Source: an uncultured Bacteroides sp. (lineage in GTDB: Bacteria; Bacteroidota; Bacteroidia; Bacteroidales; Bacteroidaceae). Taken from it: DNA of 64,000 bases. Every line of letters begins with the position of its first letter. Position 1 is the first letter of the stretch. The notes under the pieces were generated by a model that saw nothing but the letters and a program-made list of their open reading frames with translations, did no database searches and was not told the DNA's origin. Made by a program: the position numbers and the translations under genes. Below are positions 26,818 through 37,217 of this stretch, piece by piece. The DNA lies in assembly GCF_963678425.1 (NCBI RefSeq), contig NZ_OY782854.1, forward strand, positions 1-64,000, written 5' to 3'.

Positions 26818-28164
26818 ATGTCTAGAATAGAGAAAGCCTTAAAAGCGGCGAGTGATACCCGTGCACTTTATATTGGATCTGGAATTTTAAGTAAAACTTC
26901 CAGCCTTTTTAAAGAACAATTTCCAGGAAAGAAAGCTGTAATCATAGCTGATACAACAACCTTTGAGATTGCAGGAAAGAATGTGTTCAATGCTTTAGAA
27001 TCCGCTGGGATTGAACAAGAAGAACCGTACATTTTTACAGATCCTGATCTTTATGCAGAATATTCGTATGTAGATCAATTGGTTGCTTCATTAAAGAAAC
27101 ATGATGCAATTCCTGTTGCTGTTGGCTCAGGGACAATTAATGATTTAACAAAATTATCATCTCATCTTACTGGCAGACGGTATATGTGTGTGGCTACAGC
27201 AGCCTCAATGGATGGATATACTGCTTTTGGAGCCTCTATTACTGCTAATGGTGCAAAACAAACATTTAATTGTCCGGCTCCTCAGGCGTGTCTTGCAGAT
27301 ATAGATATTATAAAAAATGCTCCTGAAAAGATGACAGCCTCCGGCTATGCTGATTTGTTTGCTAAAGTGACAGCTGGTGCAGATTGGATTCTGGCAGACT
27401 GGATGGGTGTTGAACCTATAGATGATACAGCATGGAGTATTGTACAGGATGGTTTGCATGATGCATTGTCTGATCCTATAGCCATTCATTCAGGAAATCC
27501 CGAGGCAATTAATGCTTTAATTGAGGGACTGATGTTAGGTGGGTTTGCAATGCAATGGGCTAAAACCAGTCGTCCTGCTTCTGGGGCAGAACATCAATTT
27601 AGCCATTTATGGAATATGGAACATCACTTAAACAATGGTGAACATATATCGCACGGTTTTCAGGTTAGTATTGGCATGCTGGCTATTACTGCATTCTATG
27701 AACAGGTGTTAAAATCTCCTTTGAGTGAGCTTGATGTTGAGGATTGTTGCAAGAACTGGCCATTACCCGATGAGTCTGATAAACAGGCTCTTAAAATGTT
27801 TGAAGGAACCGATTTTCCAAATATTGGTTTACAAGAAACAAAAGCCAAATACATATCCCGTGATGAACTTAAGGTTCAACTAACTCAGTTTAAAGAATAT
27901 TGGCAGGAGATACAGGCTCGGCTATTGGAACAAATTATTCCCTATGTTGAGGTTAAAGAAAGACTAAAACAGGTTGGTGCTCCTACTGAACCTGAAGAAA
28001 TAGGCATTTCTCGCGCCCGATTACGTGAAACATTTGTTCGTTCCCAATTTATTCGCCGTCGTTTTACTGTACTTGATCTGGCTGTAAGGACTGGATATAT
28101 GGACAAATGGTTAAATGGATTATTTGGTAAAGGTGGTATTTGGGAAATAGATGATGAAAAATAA
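26818..28164 (+). CDS. sn-Glycerol-1-phosphate dehydrogenase (AraM/EgsA type)
   Basis: NAD(P)-linked, metal-dependent enzyme that interconverts sn-glycerol-1-phosphate and dihydroxyacetone phosphate; related to archaeal EgsA and B. subtilis AraM. The 448 residues show AVGSGTINDLTK (nucleotide loop), TAASMDGYTAFGAS, and metal ligands in ASGYADLFAK, GAEHQFSHLW and NGEHISHGFQ. The frame is open upstream to 26719, overlapping the phosphodiesterase, but the ATG at 26818 starts the conserved part. This enantiomer is unusual in bacteria, and its presence next to glpD suggests that the substrate yields both glycerol phosphates. The last 50-60 residues look longer than in AraM. Confidence 0.88.
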   Translation: MSRIEKALKAASDTRALYIGSGILSKTSSLFKEQFPGKKAVIIADTTTFEIAGKNVFNALESAGIEQEEPYIFTDPDLYAEYSYVDQLVASLKKHDAIPVAVGSGTINDLTKLSSHLTGRRYMCVATAASMDGYTAFGASITANGAKQTFNCPAPQACLADIDIIKNAPEKMTASGYADLFAKVTAGADWILADWMGVEPIDDTAWSIVQDGLHDALSDPIAIHSGNPEAINALIEGLMLGGFAMQWAKTSRPASGAEHQFSHLWNMEHHLNNGEHISHGFQVSIGMLAITAFYEQVLKSPLSELDVEDCCKNWPLPDESDKQALKMFEGTDFPNIGLQETKAKYISRDELKVQLTQFKEYWQEIQARLLEQIIPYVEVKERLKQVGAPTEPEEIGISRARLRETFVRSQFIRRRFTVLDLAVRTGYMDKWLNGLFGKGGIWEIDDEK

Positions 28165-28199
28165 GAAAAGGACTTGTTTGTTTATGAAAATAAAACACG

Positions 28200-29501
28200 A
28201 TGAATAGTAATATAAAAAGTGCATATATGTCAATGGCCCCAGATGTAGCCAAGAAATTTAAATATTGGCAAACTCGGACAATTATAGTCAGCATGATAGG
28301 GTATGCTATGTTCTATTTTGTACGGAAGAATCTGAGTATAGCAATGCCTGCAATGCAGGCTGATCTTGGTATAACAAAAACAGAATTAGGACTTTTTCTG
28401 ACCCTTCATGGGTTAATTTACGGAATATCAAAATTTATCAATGGATTTATTGGTGATAGAGTAAATGCACGCTTTTTCATGATTACCGGTTTAGTTCTGT
28501 CTTCGGCATGTAACCTGATTTTTGGTTTTAGTTCTGCAGTACTTGTTTTTGGAATTGTCTGGATGGCTAATGGGTGGTTTCAAGGAATGGGATTTCCACC
28601 TTGTGCCCGCTTACTTACACATTGGGTGCCTCCTAAAGAATTGGCTACGAAAATGTCTATATGGAACACATCACATTCCATTGGAGCTGGGCTTGTAGTG
28701 ATAATTTGTGGTTATGTTGTATCCTGGGGGTGGAGATGGTGTTTCTTTTTTCCTTCTGCCATAGCACTAGGTGGAGCAGTTGCGCTTTGGTTTGGTTTAC
28801 GTGATATTCCCGCTTCTGTAGGATTACCTGAGATATGTCCGGAAGGAGTCTCACAAGAAGAAGCAGAACACAAGGATACATCAGAGGAGTTTAAGCAATT
28901 TGTTCGCAAAAAGGTGTTTTTGAATCCATATATCTGGATTATAGGTGTTGCTAATTTCTTTGTATATACGATACGTTATGCTGTTTTGGATTGGGGACCA
29001 ACATTATTAAGTGAATGGAAAGGCTTTTCTGTACACAATGCAGGATGGATGGTTGCAGGTTTTGAAATATCAGGCATTCTTGGAATGTTGTCTGCGGGAT
29101 GGGTTACTGATAAATTTTTTGGAGGAAGGGGCCCACGAGTATGTGTAATCTGTATGGCTTTAGCAACAGTGTTTATCTTTTTGTTTTGGCAATTATCTTC
29201 ACCGCCTATGTGGTTAGCATCACTAGTACTAATGGCAGCAGGCTTTTTTATCTACGGACCTCAGGCTCTGGTGGGAATTTCAGCATCTAACCTGGCCACG
29301 AAACGGGCAGCGGCTACTGCTACAGGATTTACAGGCTTATTTGGGTATGCAAGTACACTTGTCTCTGGTTGGGGATTAGGATATCTTGTCGACAATTTTG
29401 GGTGGAGTTGTGCTATTCGAGCCCTTATAGGAGTTGGCTTTATTGGTACAATTATATTCCTAATGGCATGGAAAGCTAAAGCTGATGGTTACAATGATTA
29501 A
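28200..29501 (+). CDS. Organophosphate:phosphate antiporter, GlpT-like
   Basis: A 433-residue major facilitator protein with 12 membrane segments, of the OPA group (GlpT, UhpT, PgtP). The start KYWQTRTIIVSMIGYAMFYF followed by VRKNLSIAMPAM, and MANGWFQGMGFPPCARLLTHW, are typical. The genes around it make glycerol 3-phosphate the likely substrate; uptake would be in exchange for phosphate. Start spacing is 35 bp from the upstream gene. Confidence 0.9.
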   Translation: MNSNIKSAYMSMAPDVAKKFKYWQTRTIIVSMIGYAMFYFVRKNLSIAMPAMQADLGITKTELGLFLTLHGLIYGISKFINGFIGDRVNARFFMITGLVLSSACNLIFGFSSAVLVFGIVWMANGWFQGMGFPPCARLLTHWVPPKELATKMSIWNTSHSIGAGLVVIICGYVVSWGWRWCFFFPSAIALGGAVALWFGLRDIPASVGLPEICPEGVSQEEAEHKDTSEEFKQFVRKKVFLNPYIWIIGVANFFVYTIRYAVLDWGPTLLSEWKGFSVHNAGWMVAGFEISGILGMLSAGWVTDKFFGGRGPRVCVICMALATVFIFLFWQLSSPPMWLASLVLMAAGFFIYGPQALVGISASNLATKRAAATATGFTGLFGYASTLVSGWGLGYLVDNFGWSCAIRALIGVGFIGTIIFLMAWKAKADGYND

Positions 29502-29522
29502 AATAAATAATAGTAAGTAATT

Positions 29523-30410
29523 ATGAATCAGTATAGATATATAAATCAAATGGGTATAAATTCTATTTCAGAATTGGAAACTCATTTACTAGAAATTAAG
29601 CATATTGCTTTAGATATGGATGGAACAATATATAATGGAAATACTCTGTTTCAATTTACATTGCCATTCCTTGCTAAAATGAAAGAATTAGGAATTAGGT
29701 ATTCTTTTTTGACTAATAATCCAACAAAGAGTATTGATAGCTATCTGGAGCATTTAGCTAATATGGGAATTCTAGCTACACGTGAAGAAATGTATTCATC
29801 CGCGCAAGCTACAATTGACTATCTTAAAAAGAACTTTCCTGAGATAAAACGTCTATTTATATTGGGAACTCCAAGTATGATAAGTGAATTTGAAAAAGCT
29901 GGATTCATATCAACAAATGATGATCCCGATGATATCCCACAAGCGGTTATTGTTAGTTTTGATACGTCTCTTACATATTCCCGTCTTTGTAGAGCTGCGT
30001 GGTGGGTGAAACAACAGCTGCCATATATAGCAACAAATCCAGACAAGGTTTGTCCAACAGATATGCCTGTGACATTAGTGGATTGTGGCTCAATTTGTTC
30101 AAGTCTGGAACAGGCAACAGGTCGTACACCGGATATTGTAATAGGGAAACCAGACCCACGAATGTTGGAAGGCATTCAGCAACGTTATCAGCTTCAGCCT
30201 TCACAGATTGCAATAATAGGGGATCGTATTTACACAGATTTACAAATGGCATACAATGCCAAAGCCTTGGGTGTACTGGTATTGACAGGAGAGACGAGTA
30301 TAAAAGTTGCAGAGCAATCTGTTCCTCGGCCTGATATTATAGTTGATAATCTAGGCGACTTTGGAGAGATGCTTTATAAACTTTATAGTGATAGACTGGT
30401 GCAAAAATAA
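29523..30410 (+). CDS. HAD-IIA phosphatase, NagD/glycerol-phosphatase-like
   Basis: A 295-residue cytoplasmic hydrolase of the haloacid dehalogenase superfamily. Motif I is ALDMDGTIYNG near residue 36, motif II is SFLTNNPTK, motif III/IV is in GKPDPRMLEGI and IGDRIYTDLQMA. The cap arrangement (between motifs II and III) fits NagD, phosphoglycolate and glycerol-phosphate phosphatases. In this operon it could dephosphorylate glycerol phosphate or another imported phosphorylated polyol. It lies 21 bp after the antiporter gene. Confidence 0.88.
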   Translation: MNQYRYINQMGINSISELETHLLEIKHIALDMDGTIYNGNTLFQFTLPFLAKMKELGIRYSFLTNNPTKSIDSYLEHLANMGILATREEMYSSAQATIDYLKKNFPEIKRLFILGTPSMISEFEKAGFISTNDDPDDIPQAVIVSFDTSLTYSRLCRAAWWVKQQLPYIATNPDKVCPTDMPVTLVDCGSICSSLEQATGRTPDIVIGKPDPRMLEGIQQRYQLQPSQIAIIGDRIYTDLQMAYNAKALGVLVLTGETSIKVAEQSVPRPDIIVDNLGDFGEMLYKLYSDRLVQK

Positions 30411-30589
30411 CTTGGAATAACAAATCCTCAATTTTAAACTGAATTTTTATAATTATAGATGGATCTAGCATATATTTTATTTGCCAGTGAACTGTAAAAA
30501 GGTCTATACATAACAATATTAATCAAGACATTTTTATGTTTATAAATTAAGATTCATTCTTGAACTAATAATTATCAAATCGAAGTATT

Positions 30590-31840
30590 ATGAAAAGCAT
30601 AACATATCATTTAACAGAAAGTGCAGCTTCCTTTAAACATTTGTCGTGGGGATATCTAGGTATACTGATTTTTATGATGGGCGATGGAATTGAAGCAGGT
30701 TGGCTTAGTCCTTATCTTATTGACAGAGGATTAAATATTCAGGAATCAGCACTTTTGTTTTCTATCTATGGCGTTACTATCGCAATATCTTCTTGGCTTT
30801 CGGGAGTTTTAACAGAAACTTATGGCGCAAAAAGAACGATGTTTGCCGGTGTAATTCTTTATTTGCTTGGATCATCTGGATTTGTTGGATTAGGAGTTCC
30901 CAATCTGAATTATTCTGTTATGTTGGTAACATATGCCCTTCGAGGTTTTGGCTACCCCTTGTTTGCTTATTCATTTTTAGTGTGGATTACTTATTGCACC
31001 CCAAAAGAAAAATTAGGAGGGGCTGTAGGACTGTTCTGGTTTGTTTTTACAGGAGGATTAAATGTTTTAGGTGCTTATTATTCAAGTTGGGCAATAGTAC
31101 ATTTCGGAAATATTGGAACTCTATGGACTTCATTATTCTGGAGTTCATTAGGTGCTTTATTTGCCTTAGGTATGAATTCTTATAAAAAAGGACCAGAGAA
31201 AAAATCTTCTGCGAATGCTAAAGAACTGATAAAGGGAATAACTATAATGAGAGATGAGCCCAAAGTGTTACTTGGTGGAATTGTCCGTATTATAAATACT
31301 ACAGCCCAGTTTGCTTTCCCTGTATTCTTGCCCATGTATATGTTTGAACATGGATTTAGTATGACAGAATGGCTAAAAATATGGGGTACAATCTTTACTG
31401 GTAATATAATCTCTAATCTTATTTTTGGATTTATTGGTGATCGAATTGGATGGAAAAATACCATTATATGGTTTGGAGGTGTTGGGTGTTGCATTAGTAC
31501 ACTTTTATTTTACTATGCTCCTCAGTTATTTAATGGGAATTTAGGAGTTGTGATGTGTGCAGGTGTTTTATGGGGCTGTTTGCTGGCTGGGTATGTCCCT
31601 TTATCAGCCTTAGTACCTTCTCTTGTTAAGAATGATAAAGGTGCTGCAATGGCTGTGCTTAATTTGGGAGCTGGGCTACCTGTCTTTATTGGACCACTTA
31701 TAGTCGGAATCTCATATAGTTTTATTGGAAGTGAAGGAGTTATCTGGATTTTGGCCGGGTTATATTTATTAAGTGCATTTCTTACGAGCTTTATTACTCT
31801 TCCTGCTAATCAGGGAACGTCAAATTATTATTGTCTATAA
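30590..31840 (+). CDS. Polyol permease of the RbtT/DalT/CsbX type
   Basis: A 416-residue major facilitator with 12 membrane segments. LGILIFMMGDGIEAGWLSPYLI near the start (19-residue core GILIFMMGDGIEAGWLSPY) is the hallmark of the ribitol/arabinitol transporter group. The substrate is likely a sugar alcohol. No polyol dehydrogenase is visible nearby. A gap of 180 bp separates it from the phosphatase gene, so it may start a second transcript, which runs on into susC. Confidence 0.85.
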   Translation: MKSITYHLTESAASFKHLSWGYLGILIFMMGDGIEAGWLSPYLIDRGLNIQESALLFSIYGVTIAISSWLSGVLTETYGAKRTMFAGVILYLLGSSGFVGLGVPNLNYSVMLVTYALRGFGYPLFAYSFLVWITYCTPKEKLGGAVGLFWFVFTGGLNVLGAYYSSWAIVHFGNIGTLWTSLFWSSLGALFALGMNSYKKGPEKKSSANAKELIKGITIMRDEPKVLLGGIVRIINTTAQFAFPVFLPMYMFEHGFSMTEWLKIWGTIFTGNIISNLIFGFIGDRIGWKNTIIWFGGVGCCISTLLFYYAPQLFNGNLGVVMCAGVLWGCLLAGYVPLSALVPSLVKNDKGAAMAVLNLGAGLPVFIGPLIVGISYSFIGSEGVIWILAGLYLLSAFLTSFITLPANQGTSNYYCL

Positions 31841-31994
31841 AGTGCTAATAAAAATAGATTTGCTTATAGATGCTACCTTAATATTTACGTATCTAAAAAT
31901 TATAAATGTCATTTTTTACCTTAAATATATTGACTTGTTTTTTATGAATAAGCCAATTTATGAGTCTCTTTTGTATTGTTAATGTTTAATTATA

Positions 31995-34900
31995 ATGAGT
32001 ATGAAAAATCACAAAAATTATTTTCAATTAATGCATGTAATGCTTTATTTGTTATTCTTTTTGATTCCGGAGACTTTTGCTGGAACAAATAGCATGAATA
32101 ATAAAATAAAGTTAAATTCAATGGGAAGTGGTACGGATAATGAATCTACAACACAACAGAAAACAAAAAAAGTAACAGGTATTATTAAGGATGAGAAAGG
32201 TGATCCTATTATTGGAGCTAATGTACTTGAGAAAGGTACAACAAACGGGACCATAACTAATCTCGATGGCTTCTTCTCATTAAGTATAAAAGAAGATGCA
32301 ACACTGCATGTTACATTTATTGGATTTAGTGAGCAAGATGTAATTGTTGGTAAGAAAAATAATCTAACTATTCAACTTAAGGAAAATGCAAAAGCATTGG
32401 ATGAGGTTGTTGTGATTGGTTATGGCGTACAGAAAAAACGTGATATTGTAGGTGCTATAGAGCAAGTGTCAGGTAAGGTCTTGGAAAATAGATCTAATCC
32501 GAATATTGTTCGCTCCATGCAAGGTGAAATTCCTGGACTGACCATTACAATGTCTGATGGCAAACCTTCTCGAAGTGCTGCTATTCATATTCGTAGTGCA
32601 GTCAATTCTATTGGTGCCGGAGGATCTGCATTGGTTTTAATTGACGGTGTAGAAGGAGATCTTACCACTGTCAATTCTGAAGACATAGCAAGTATATCTG
32701 TATTAAAAGACGCTTCTTCCACAGCTGTTTATGGGGCAAGAGGATCTTTTGGGGTGGTATTGGTCACTACTAAAGCTGCTGTTGCTGGCAAACCAAAAAT
32801 ACAGTACAGTGCTAATGTCTCTTTAATGAAACGTACAGTAGAACCTGAGGTTGTAACAAATGGACTACAATGGACAAATTCTTTTTATAACTCTTATTAC
32901 AACTACAAAGGGCAGGCTCCAAGTACGATTAATAATGTGTTTAATAAATATATAGTAACCTGGAACGATTGGTATGATGAACTTGCAAAAAGGGATGCAG
33001 ATCCGACACTAGAAAAGGCCCGTGTAAATGCTAAAGGGTATTATGATTATTTTGGCAACACAGACTGGCATGACATCATTTATAAGGATAATACATTTGC
33101 TACTCAGCACAATGTTAGCATTTCAGGAGGTAGTGATATTGCAACTTACATGGTGTCCGGAGCATTCTATAAATACGATGGTATTTATAATAAAGGAAAT
33201 GAAAACTTTAAAAGATATAATCTCCGTGCTAAAGGAACTGTTAAGCTTAAACCATGGTTAAAACTGGAAAATAATATGGATTTTTTCAGAAGAAAATATC
33301 ATGAGCCTATTGTTATGTATTCTAATAGTACGACTGATATGTCTCAAATATTTCCTATTCAACGTCAGCTTGAGCAACAAGCTTTCCCTATGGCTCTTGA
33401 GAAAAATATCGATGGAACATGGACTGAGGCTTCAGTTTATACAGGTTGGGCTGGCTTTGCAGAAGGTACATCTTACCAGGAAAATAATAAATTAGATTTG
33501 AGAAATACAACCACACTTACAGCTGATATTCTTAAAGATGTGTTAGTTGCAAAAGCGGACTTTACCTATTTTTATAATCAGTCAGAACGAGATCAGATTG
33601 GTAATTTGTATACCGGCTATGTTAGTCCTACCGTATCAGTTCAACATCAGTCTTTTAGTTATCTGGAGAAGCGTACTTATAATAATGAATATCTGGCAGC
33701 AAATGCAACCTTGACATATACACCGAAATTAGGAGAAAACCATTCACTGAAAGTTCTTGGAGGATGGAATATTGAAGATAAAATCTATAAATCTATACTT
33801 GTTAATCGCCAAGGATTACTGCTTCCTGATAAACCAAACTTTTCATTGGTAGATGGTGATAATTATTCAATTAAAGATAATGGCAGTTATTCCTGGGGAT
33901 TTGTTGGAACATTCTTCCGAACAAACTATTCTTATAAAGGAAAGTACTTACTTGAGGCTAGTGGACGATATGACGGAACATCAAAGTTTCCAACTAATCA
34001 ACAATGGGGATTCTTTCCTTCAGCATCTGCTGGATGGAGAATATCTGAAGAACCATTCATGAAGTCAGCTAAAGAAAGCTGGTTAGACAATCTTAAAATA
34101 CGTGCATCTGCTGGTACTTCCGGTAATGGATTAGTAGATCCTTATCAATATTTGTCTACTATGAGTGTTTCAAAATCTACAGTTTTAATTAATGGACAGT
34201 ACAGCCCTTATACAACAGCTCCAACCCCGAATCCTTCAAGTCTTACATGGGAGAAGGCAACTACATATGATGCTGGTATTGATATAGATTTGTTTCAAGG
34301 ACGTTTAAATTCTGTATTTGATTATTACAAACGTTATACTACTAATATGTATGTTGCTGGCGAAGAACTTCCGGCTGTATATGGAAATAGTGCTCCTTAT
34401 GGGAACTATGCAAATATGAGAACTGATGGTTGGGAATTTAGCATTGGATGGCGTGATCGTTTTAAAGTAGCAGGAAAGGACTTTAATTATAATGTGAAGC
34501 TTATGTTATGGGATAATGAGACTTATGTAACTAAATACACCTCTACGACTAATACACTTCCTACAATATACTCAACAAACTATTACGAGGGCATGAAGAT
34601 TGGCGAAATCTGGGGCTATCGGGTTGCTGGTTTCTTCCAGAACAAAGAAGATGTTGCTAATTCCCCTTCTCAGAAGCAGTTTACAAACTATAATGGTGCT
34701 GGGAATGTATGGGAAGCGGGTGATATCAAATTTAAGAATTTGAATAATGATAATGTAATAACGAATGGCAGTAATACCTTGGCGGATCACGGAGACCTTG
34801 ACATTATAGGAAATACCTCGCCACGTTACTGCTATGGAATTAATCTGGGTGCAAACTGGAATGGCATTGGCATTTCAATGTTCTGGCAGGGTGTTGGAAA

Positions 34901-35390
34901 GAGAGACTGGTATCCTGCAAAAGAATCTTCCTATTTTTGGGGACAGTATGGACGTCCTTACGGATTTGCACTTCCATGGCATAATGAAGCAAATCAGGCA
35001 AATGTCGATGCCGATGGGAATATAGTAAATGGGAATGCTTATTGGCCTCGTTTCCGTAGTTACATTGCACAAGTTGCTGGTGGCGCTTTGTCAAACGCAA
35101 ATGATAAATATCTTCAGGATGCATCTTATCTTCGTTTAAAGACTCTGACAATAGATTATGCATTCCCGATGCGGATTGTTCATAAAATTGGAATTCAGGA
35201 TCTTAAAGTATATGTAACGGGTGAAAATCTTCTTACATTTACACCAATGCATAAATGGGCAAAGAACTTTGACCCTGAGGTAATTGAAGCTGGAGACTCT
35301 GATTATTACAATGATAAAGGTGGTGCCGGAGATGGCTATAGCTATCCTATGATGAAAAGTTTTACGTTTGGTATCAATGTTACGTTTTAA
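31995..35390 (+). CDS. SusC/RagA TonB-dependent outer-membrane transporter
   Basis: Imports large ligands through the outer membrane with energy from TonB. The 1131-residue protein has a signal peptide, then a carboxypeptidase-regulatory-like domain (VTGIIKDEKGDPIIGANVL), a TonB box region (ALDEVVVIGYGVQ), a plug with DGVEGDLTTVNSEDIASISV and VLKDASSTAVYGARG, and a long 22-strand barrel ending in SFTFGINVTF. No extra signalling (STN) domain is visible, so it probably does not talk to an anti-sigma factor. It is paired with susD 19 bp downstream. Confidence 0.95.
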   Translation: MSMKNHKNYFQLMHVMLYLLFFLIPETFAGTNSMNNKIKLNSMGSGTDNESTTQQKTKKVTGIIKDEKGDPIIGANVLEKGTTNGTITNLDGFFSLSIKEDATLHVTFIGFSEQDVIVGKKNNLTIQLKENAKALDEVVVIGYGVQKKRDIVGAIEQVSGKVLENRSNPNIVRSMQGEIPGLTITMSDGKPSRSAAIHIRSAVNSIGAGGSALVLIDGVEGDLTTVNSEDIASISVLKDASSTAVYGARGSFGVVLVTTKAAVAGKPKIQYSANVSLMKRTVEPEVVTNGLQWTNSFYNSYYNYKGQAPSTINNVFNKYIVTWNDWYDELAKRDADPTLEKARVNAKGYYDYFGNTDWHDIIYKDNTFATQHNVSISGGSDIATYMVSGAFYKYDGIYNKGNENFKRYNLRAKGTVKLKPWLKLENNMDFFRRKYHEPIVMYSNSTTDMSQIFPIQRQLEQQAFPMALEKNIDGTWTEASVYTGWAGFAEGTSYQENNKLDLRNTTTLTADILKDVLVAKADFTYFYNQSERDQIGNLYTGYVSPTVSVQHQSFSYLEKRTYNNEYLAANATLTYTPKLGENHSLKVLGGWNIEDKIYKSILVNRQGLLLPDKPNFSLVDGDNYSIKDNGSYSWGFVGTFFRTNYSYKGKYLLEASGRYDGTSKFPTNQQWGFFPSASAGWRISEEPFMKSAKESWLDNLKIRASAGTSGNGLVDPYQYLSTMSVSKSTVLINGQYSPYTTAPTPNPSSLTWEKATTYDAGIDIDLFQGRLNSVFDYYKRYTTNMYVAGEELPAVYGNSAPYGNYANMRTDGWEFSIGWRDRFKVAGKDFNYNVKLMLWDNETYVTKYTSTTNTLPTIYSTNYYEGMKIGEIWGYRVAGFFQNKEDVANSPSQKQFTNYNGAGNVWEAGDIKFKNLNNDNVITNGSNTLADHGDLDIIGNTSPRYCYGINLGANWNGIGISMFWQGVGKRDWYPAKESSYFWGQYGRPYGFALPWHNEANQANVDADGNIVNGNAYWPRFRSYIAQVAGGALSNANDKYLQDASYLRLKTLTIDYAFPMRIVHKIGIQDLKVYVTGENLLTFTPMHKWAKNFDPEVIEAGDSDYYNDKGGAGDGYSYPMMKSFTFGINVTF

Positions 35391-35409
35391 CAATAAAGAG
35401 CAATAGATT

Positions 35410-37197
35410 ATGAAAAAGATAATATTAGGAATATTTATATTAAGTATGGGGCTCACTTCTTGCGATGAATTCCTGACGCGTGATCCCTACAATACGATTG
35501 GTTCTGATGAGTTTTTTAAATCCGAAAACGACTTGAAAATATATACCAATGGGTTACTTCAATATATGATGCCCGATGCAGCAGATTTAACATACACTGG
35601 TGGTGATTGTGCAGACTACCTGGCCGTTAGCTCTGTTCAGTCATTTCTTCAGGATGGTTGGGATTATACAAAGCAATCAGGGTGGAGTTCCTCTGACTGG
35701 AAAAATCTTTATCGGATAAATTATTTCTTGGCAAATATGCATAAGGCATCATCTAAAGTGGGTCAATCCACCCTTAATCATTATGAAGGAGTAGGACGTT
35801 TCTGGAGAGCTTGGTTTTATTTTGATAAAGTAAAAGACTTTGGCGATGTTCCATGGTATAATACTCCTATTGAGGATAATGATAGCATAATGCTTTATAA
35901 AGCACGCGATAGCAGGGAATGTGTAATGGATAGTGTACTGAAAGATATTAACTATGCTGTTAGTAACTGTTCTACAAATGCTGTATATACTAACACAACG
36001 TTAATAAATCGTTATGTAGCATTGGCATTAAAAGCAAGGATTTGTTTATTTGAAGGAACTTATAGGAAATACCATACGACTAATCCTTCTACAGGAAAAG
36101 CATGGTCAGACACAGGTGCCAGTACTCGCTTCTTAAATGAAGCTATATCAGCTTGCGAAGAATTAATGAATTCTGGAAAGTTTAGTTTAGTATCTACCTC
36201 TGCAGATGTGAAAACTCAGTACAGGAGTTTGTTTATACAACAAAAAGTGAATTATAAAGAAGTAATATTTGCTCGTGAGTATCAGGCAGATGTTGCCATG
36301 CATGATGCTACTCTTCGTTTTAATTCTGCGGGAAATAACACAAACAGATGGTCTCCAACAAATGAGTTTGTAAATACTTATCTATGTCTGGATGGAAGTC
36401 GTTTTACAGATAAGGCTAATTATGATACAATTCAGTATATAAATGAAGTTAAAAACAGAGATTATCGTTTAATGCAGTCAATGATAACTCCAGGATTTAT
36501 AAAGAAAGTAGGGGGCGTTGCTACATTGTGGAAATCAAATTGGAATATAACTTATACTGGTTTCCAGATAATTAAATATAATATTGACGATGATAGCTAT
36601 GAATCGACTGGTAATAGTTATAATTCGATCCCAGTTTTCCGTTATGCAGAAATTTTGCTAGATTATGCAGAAGCAAAATATGAATTAGGTGCATTTGATG
36701 AAGCTATATGGAATAAAACTATTAAGTTGTTACGCGAAAGAGCTGGAGTTGTGGGAACAGCCCCTACAACAGCTGACCAGTACCTGATTACTTATTATAA
36801 CAATAAAATCACAGATAAATGGCTCCTTGAAATTAGGCGTGAAAGAGCTATTGAGCTATTTATGGAAGGTAGTTTGAGATATGACGATCTTATGCGCTGG
36901 GCTCAGGGAGATCTTCTTACCAAAAGCTGGTCAAGCATATATATACCCCAGAAAAATGTAGGATATGATATAAATGGAGATGGCAAAGCCGATCTTATGG
37001 TTGTAGATAAAGCTCCTAGCACTACGGATAAGAATATTTATTATGTCAACCTAAGTAAAACTACCTATTTTACTTATGCTAACGGAATGTTGCAGAAGAA
37101 GAATGAAACTGTATGGACTGAAAATAGGTACTTACATCCAGTCCCTCAGACTGCAATTGTAAAGAATCCTAATCTTACTCAAAATTATGGATGGTAA
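35410..37197 (+). CDS. SusD/RagB surface substrate-binding lipoprotein
   Basis: Lid of the SusC transporter, anchored on the cell surface. A 595-residue chain with a lipoprotein signal (LSMGLTSCDEF, Cys near residue 18), the usual start FLTRDPYNTIGSDEFFKSE, helical repeats, and the carboxyl-terminal RRERAIELFMEGSLRYDDLM motif, which is strongly conserved in SusD proteins. The glycan or ligand bound cannot be predicted from sequence. Confidence 0.95.
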   Translation: MKKIILGIFILSMGLTSCDEFLTRDPYNTIGSDEFFKSENDLKIYTNGLLQYMMPDAADLTYTGGDCADYLAVSSVQSFLQDGWDYTKQSGWSSSDWKNLYRINYFLANMHKASSKVGQSTLNHYEGVGRFWRAWFYFDKVKDFGDVPWYNTPIEDNDSIMLYKARDSRECVMDSVLKDINYAVSNCSTNAVYTNTTLINRYVALALKARICLFEGTYRKYHTTNPSTGKAWSDTGASTRFLNEAISACEELMNSGKFSLVSTSADVKTQYRSLFIQQKVNYKEVIFAREYQADVAMHDATLRFNSAGNNTNRWSPTNEFVNTYLCLDGSRFTDKANYDTIQYINEVKNRDYRLMQSMITPGFIKKVGGVATLWKSNWNITYTGFQIIKYNIDDDSYESTGNSYNSIPVFRYAEILLDYAEAKYELGAFDEAIWNKTIKLLRERAGVVGTAPTTADQYLITYYNNKITDKWLLEIRRERAIELFMEGSLRYDDLMRWAQGDLLTKSWSSIYIPQKNVGYDINGDGKADLMVVDKAPSTTDKNIYYVNLSKTTYFTYANGMLQKKNETVWTENRYLHPVPQTAIVKNPNLTQNYGW

Positions 37198-37217
37198 AAA
37201 TAATTAGTAACAGAAGA

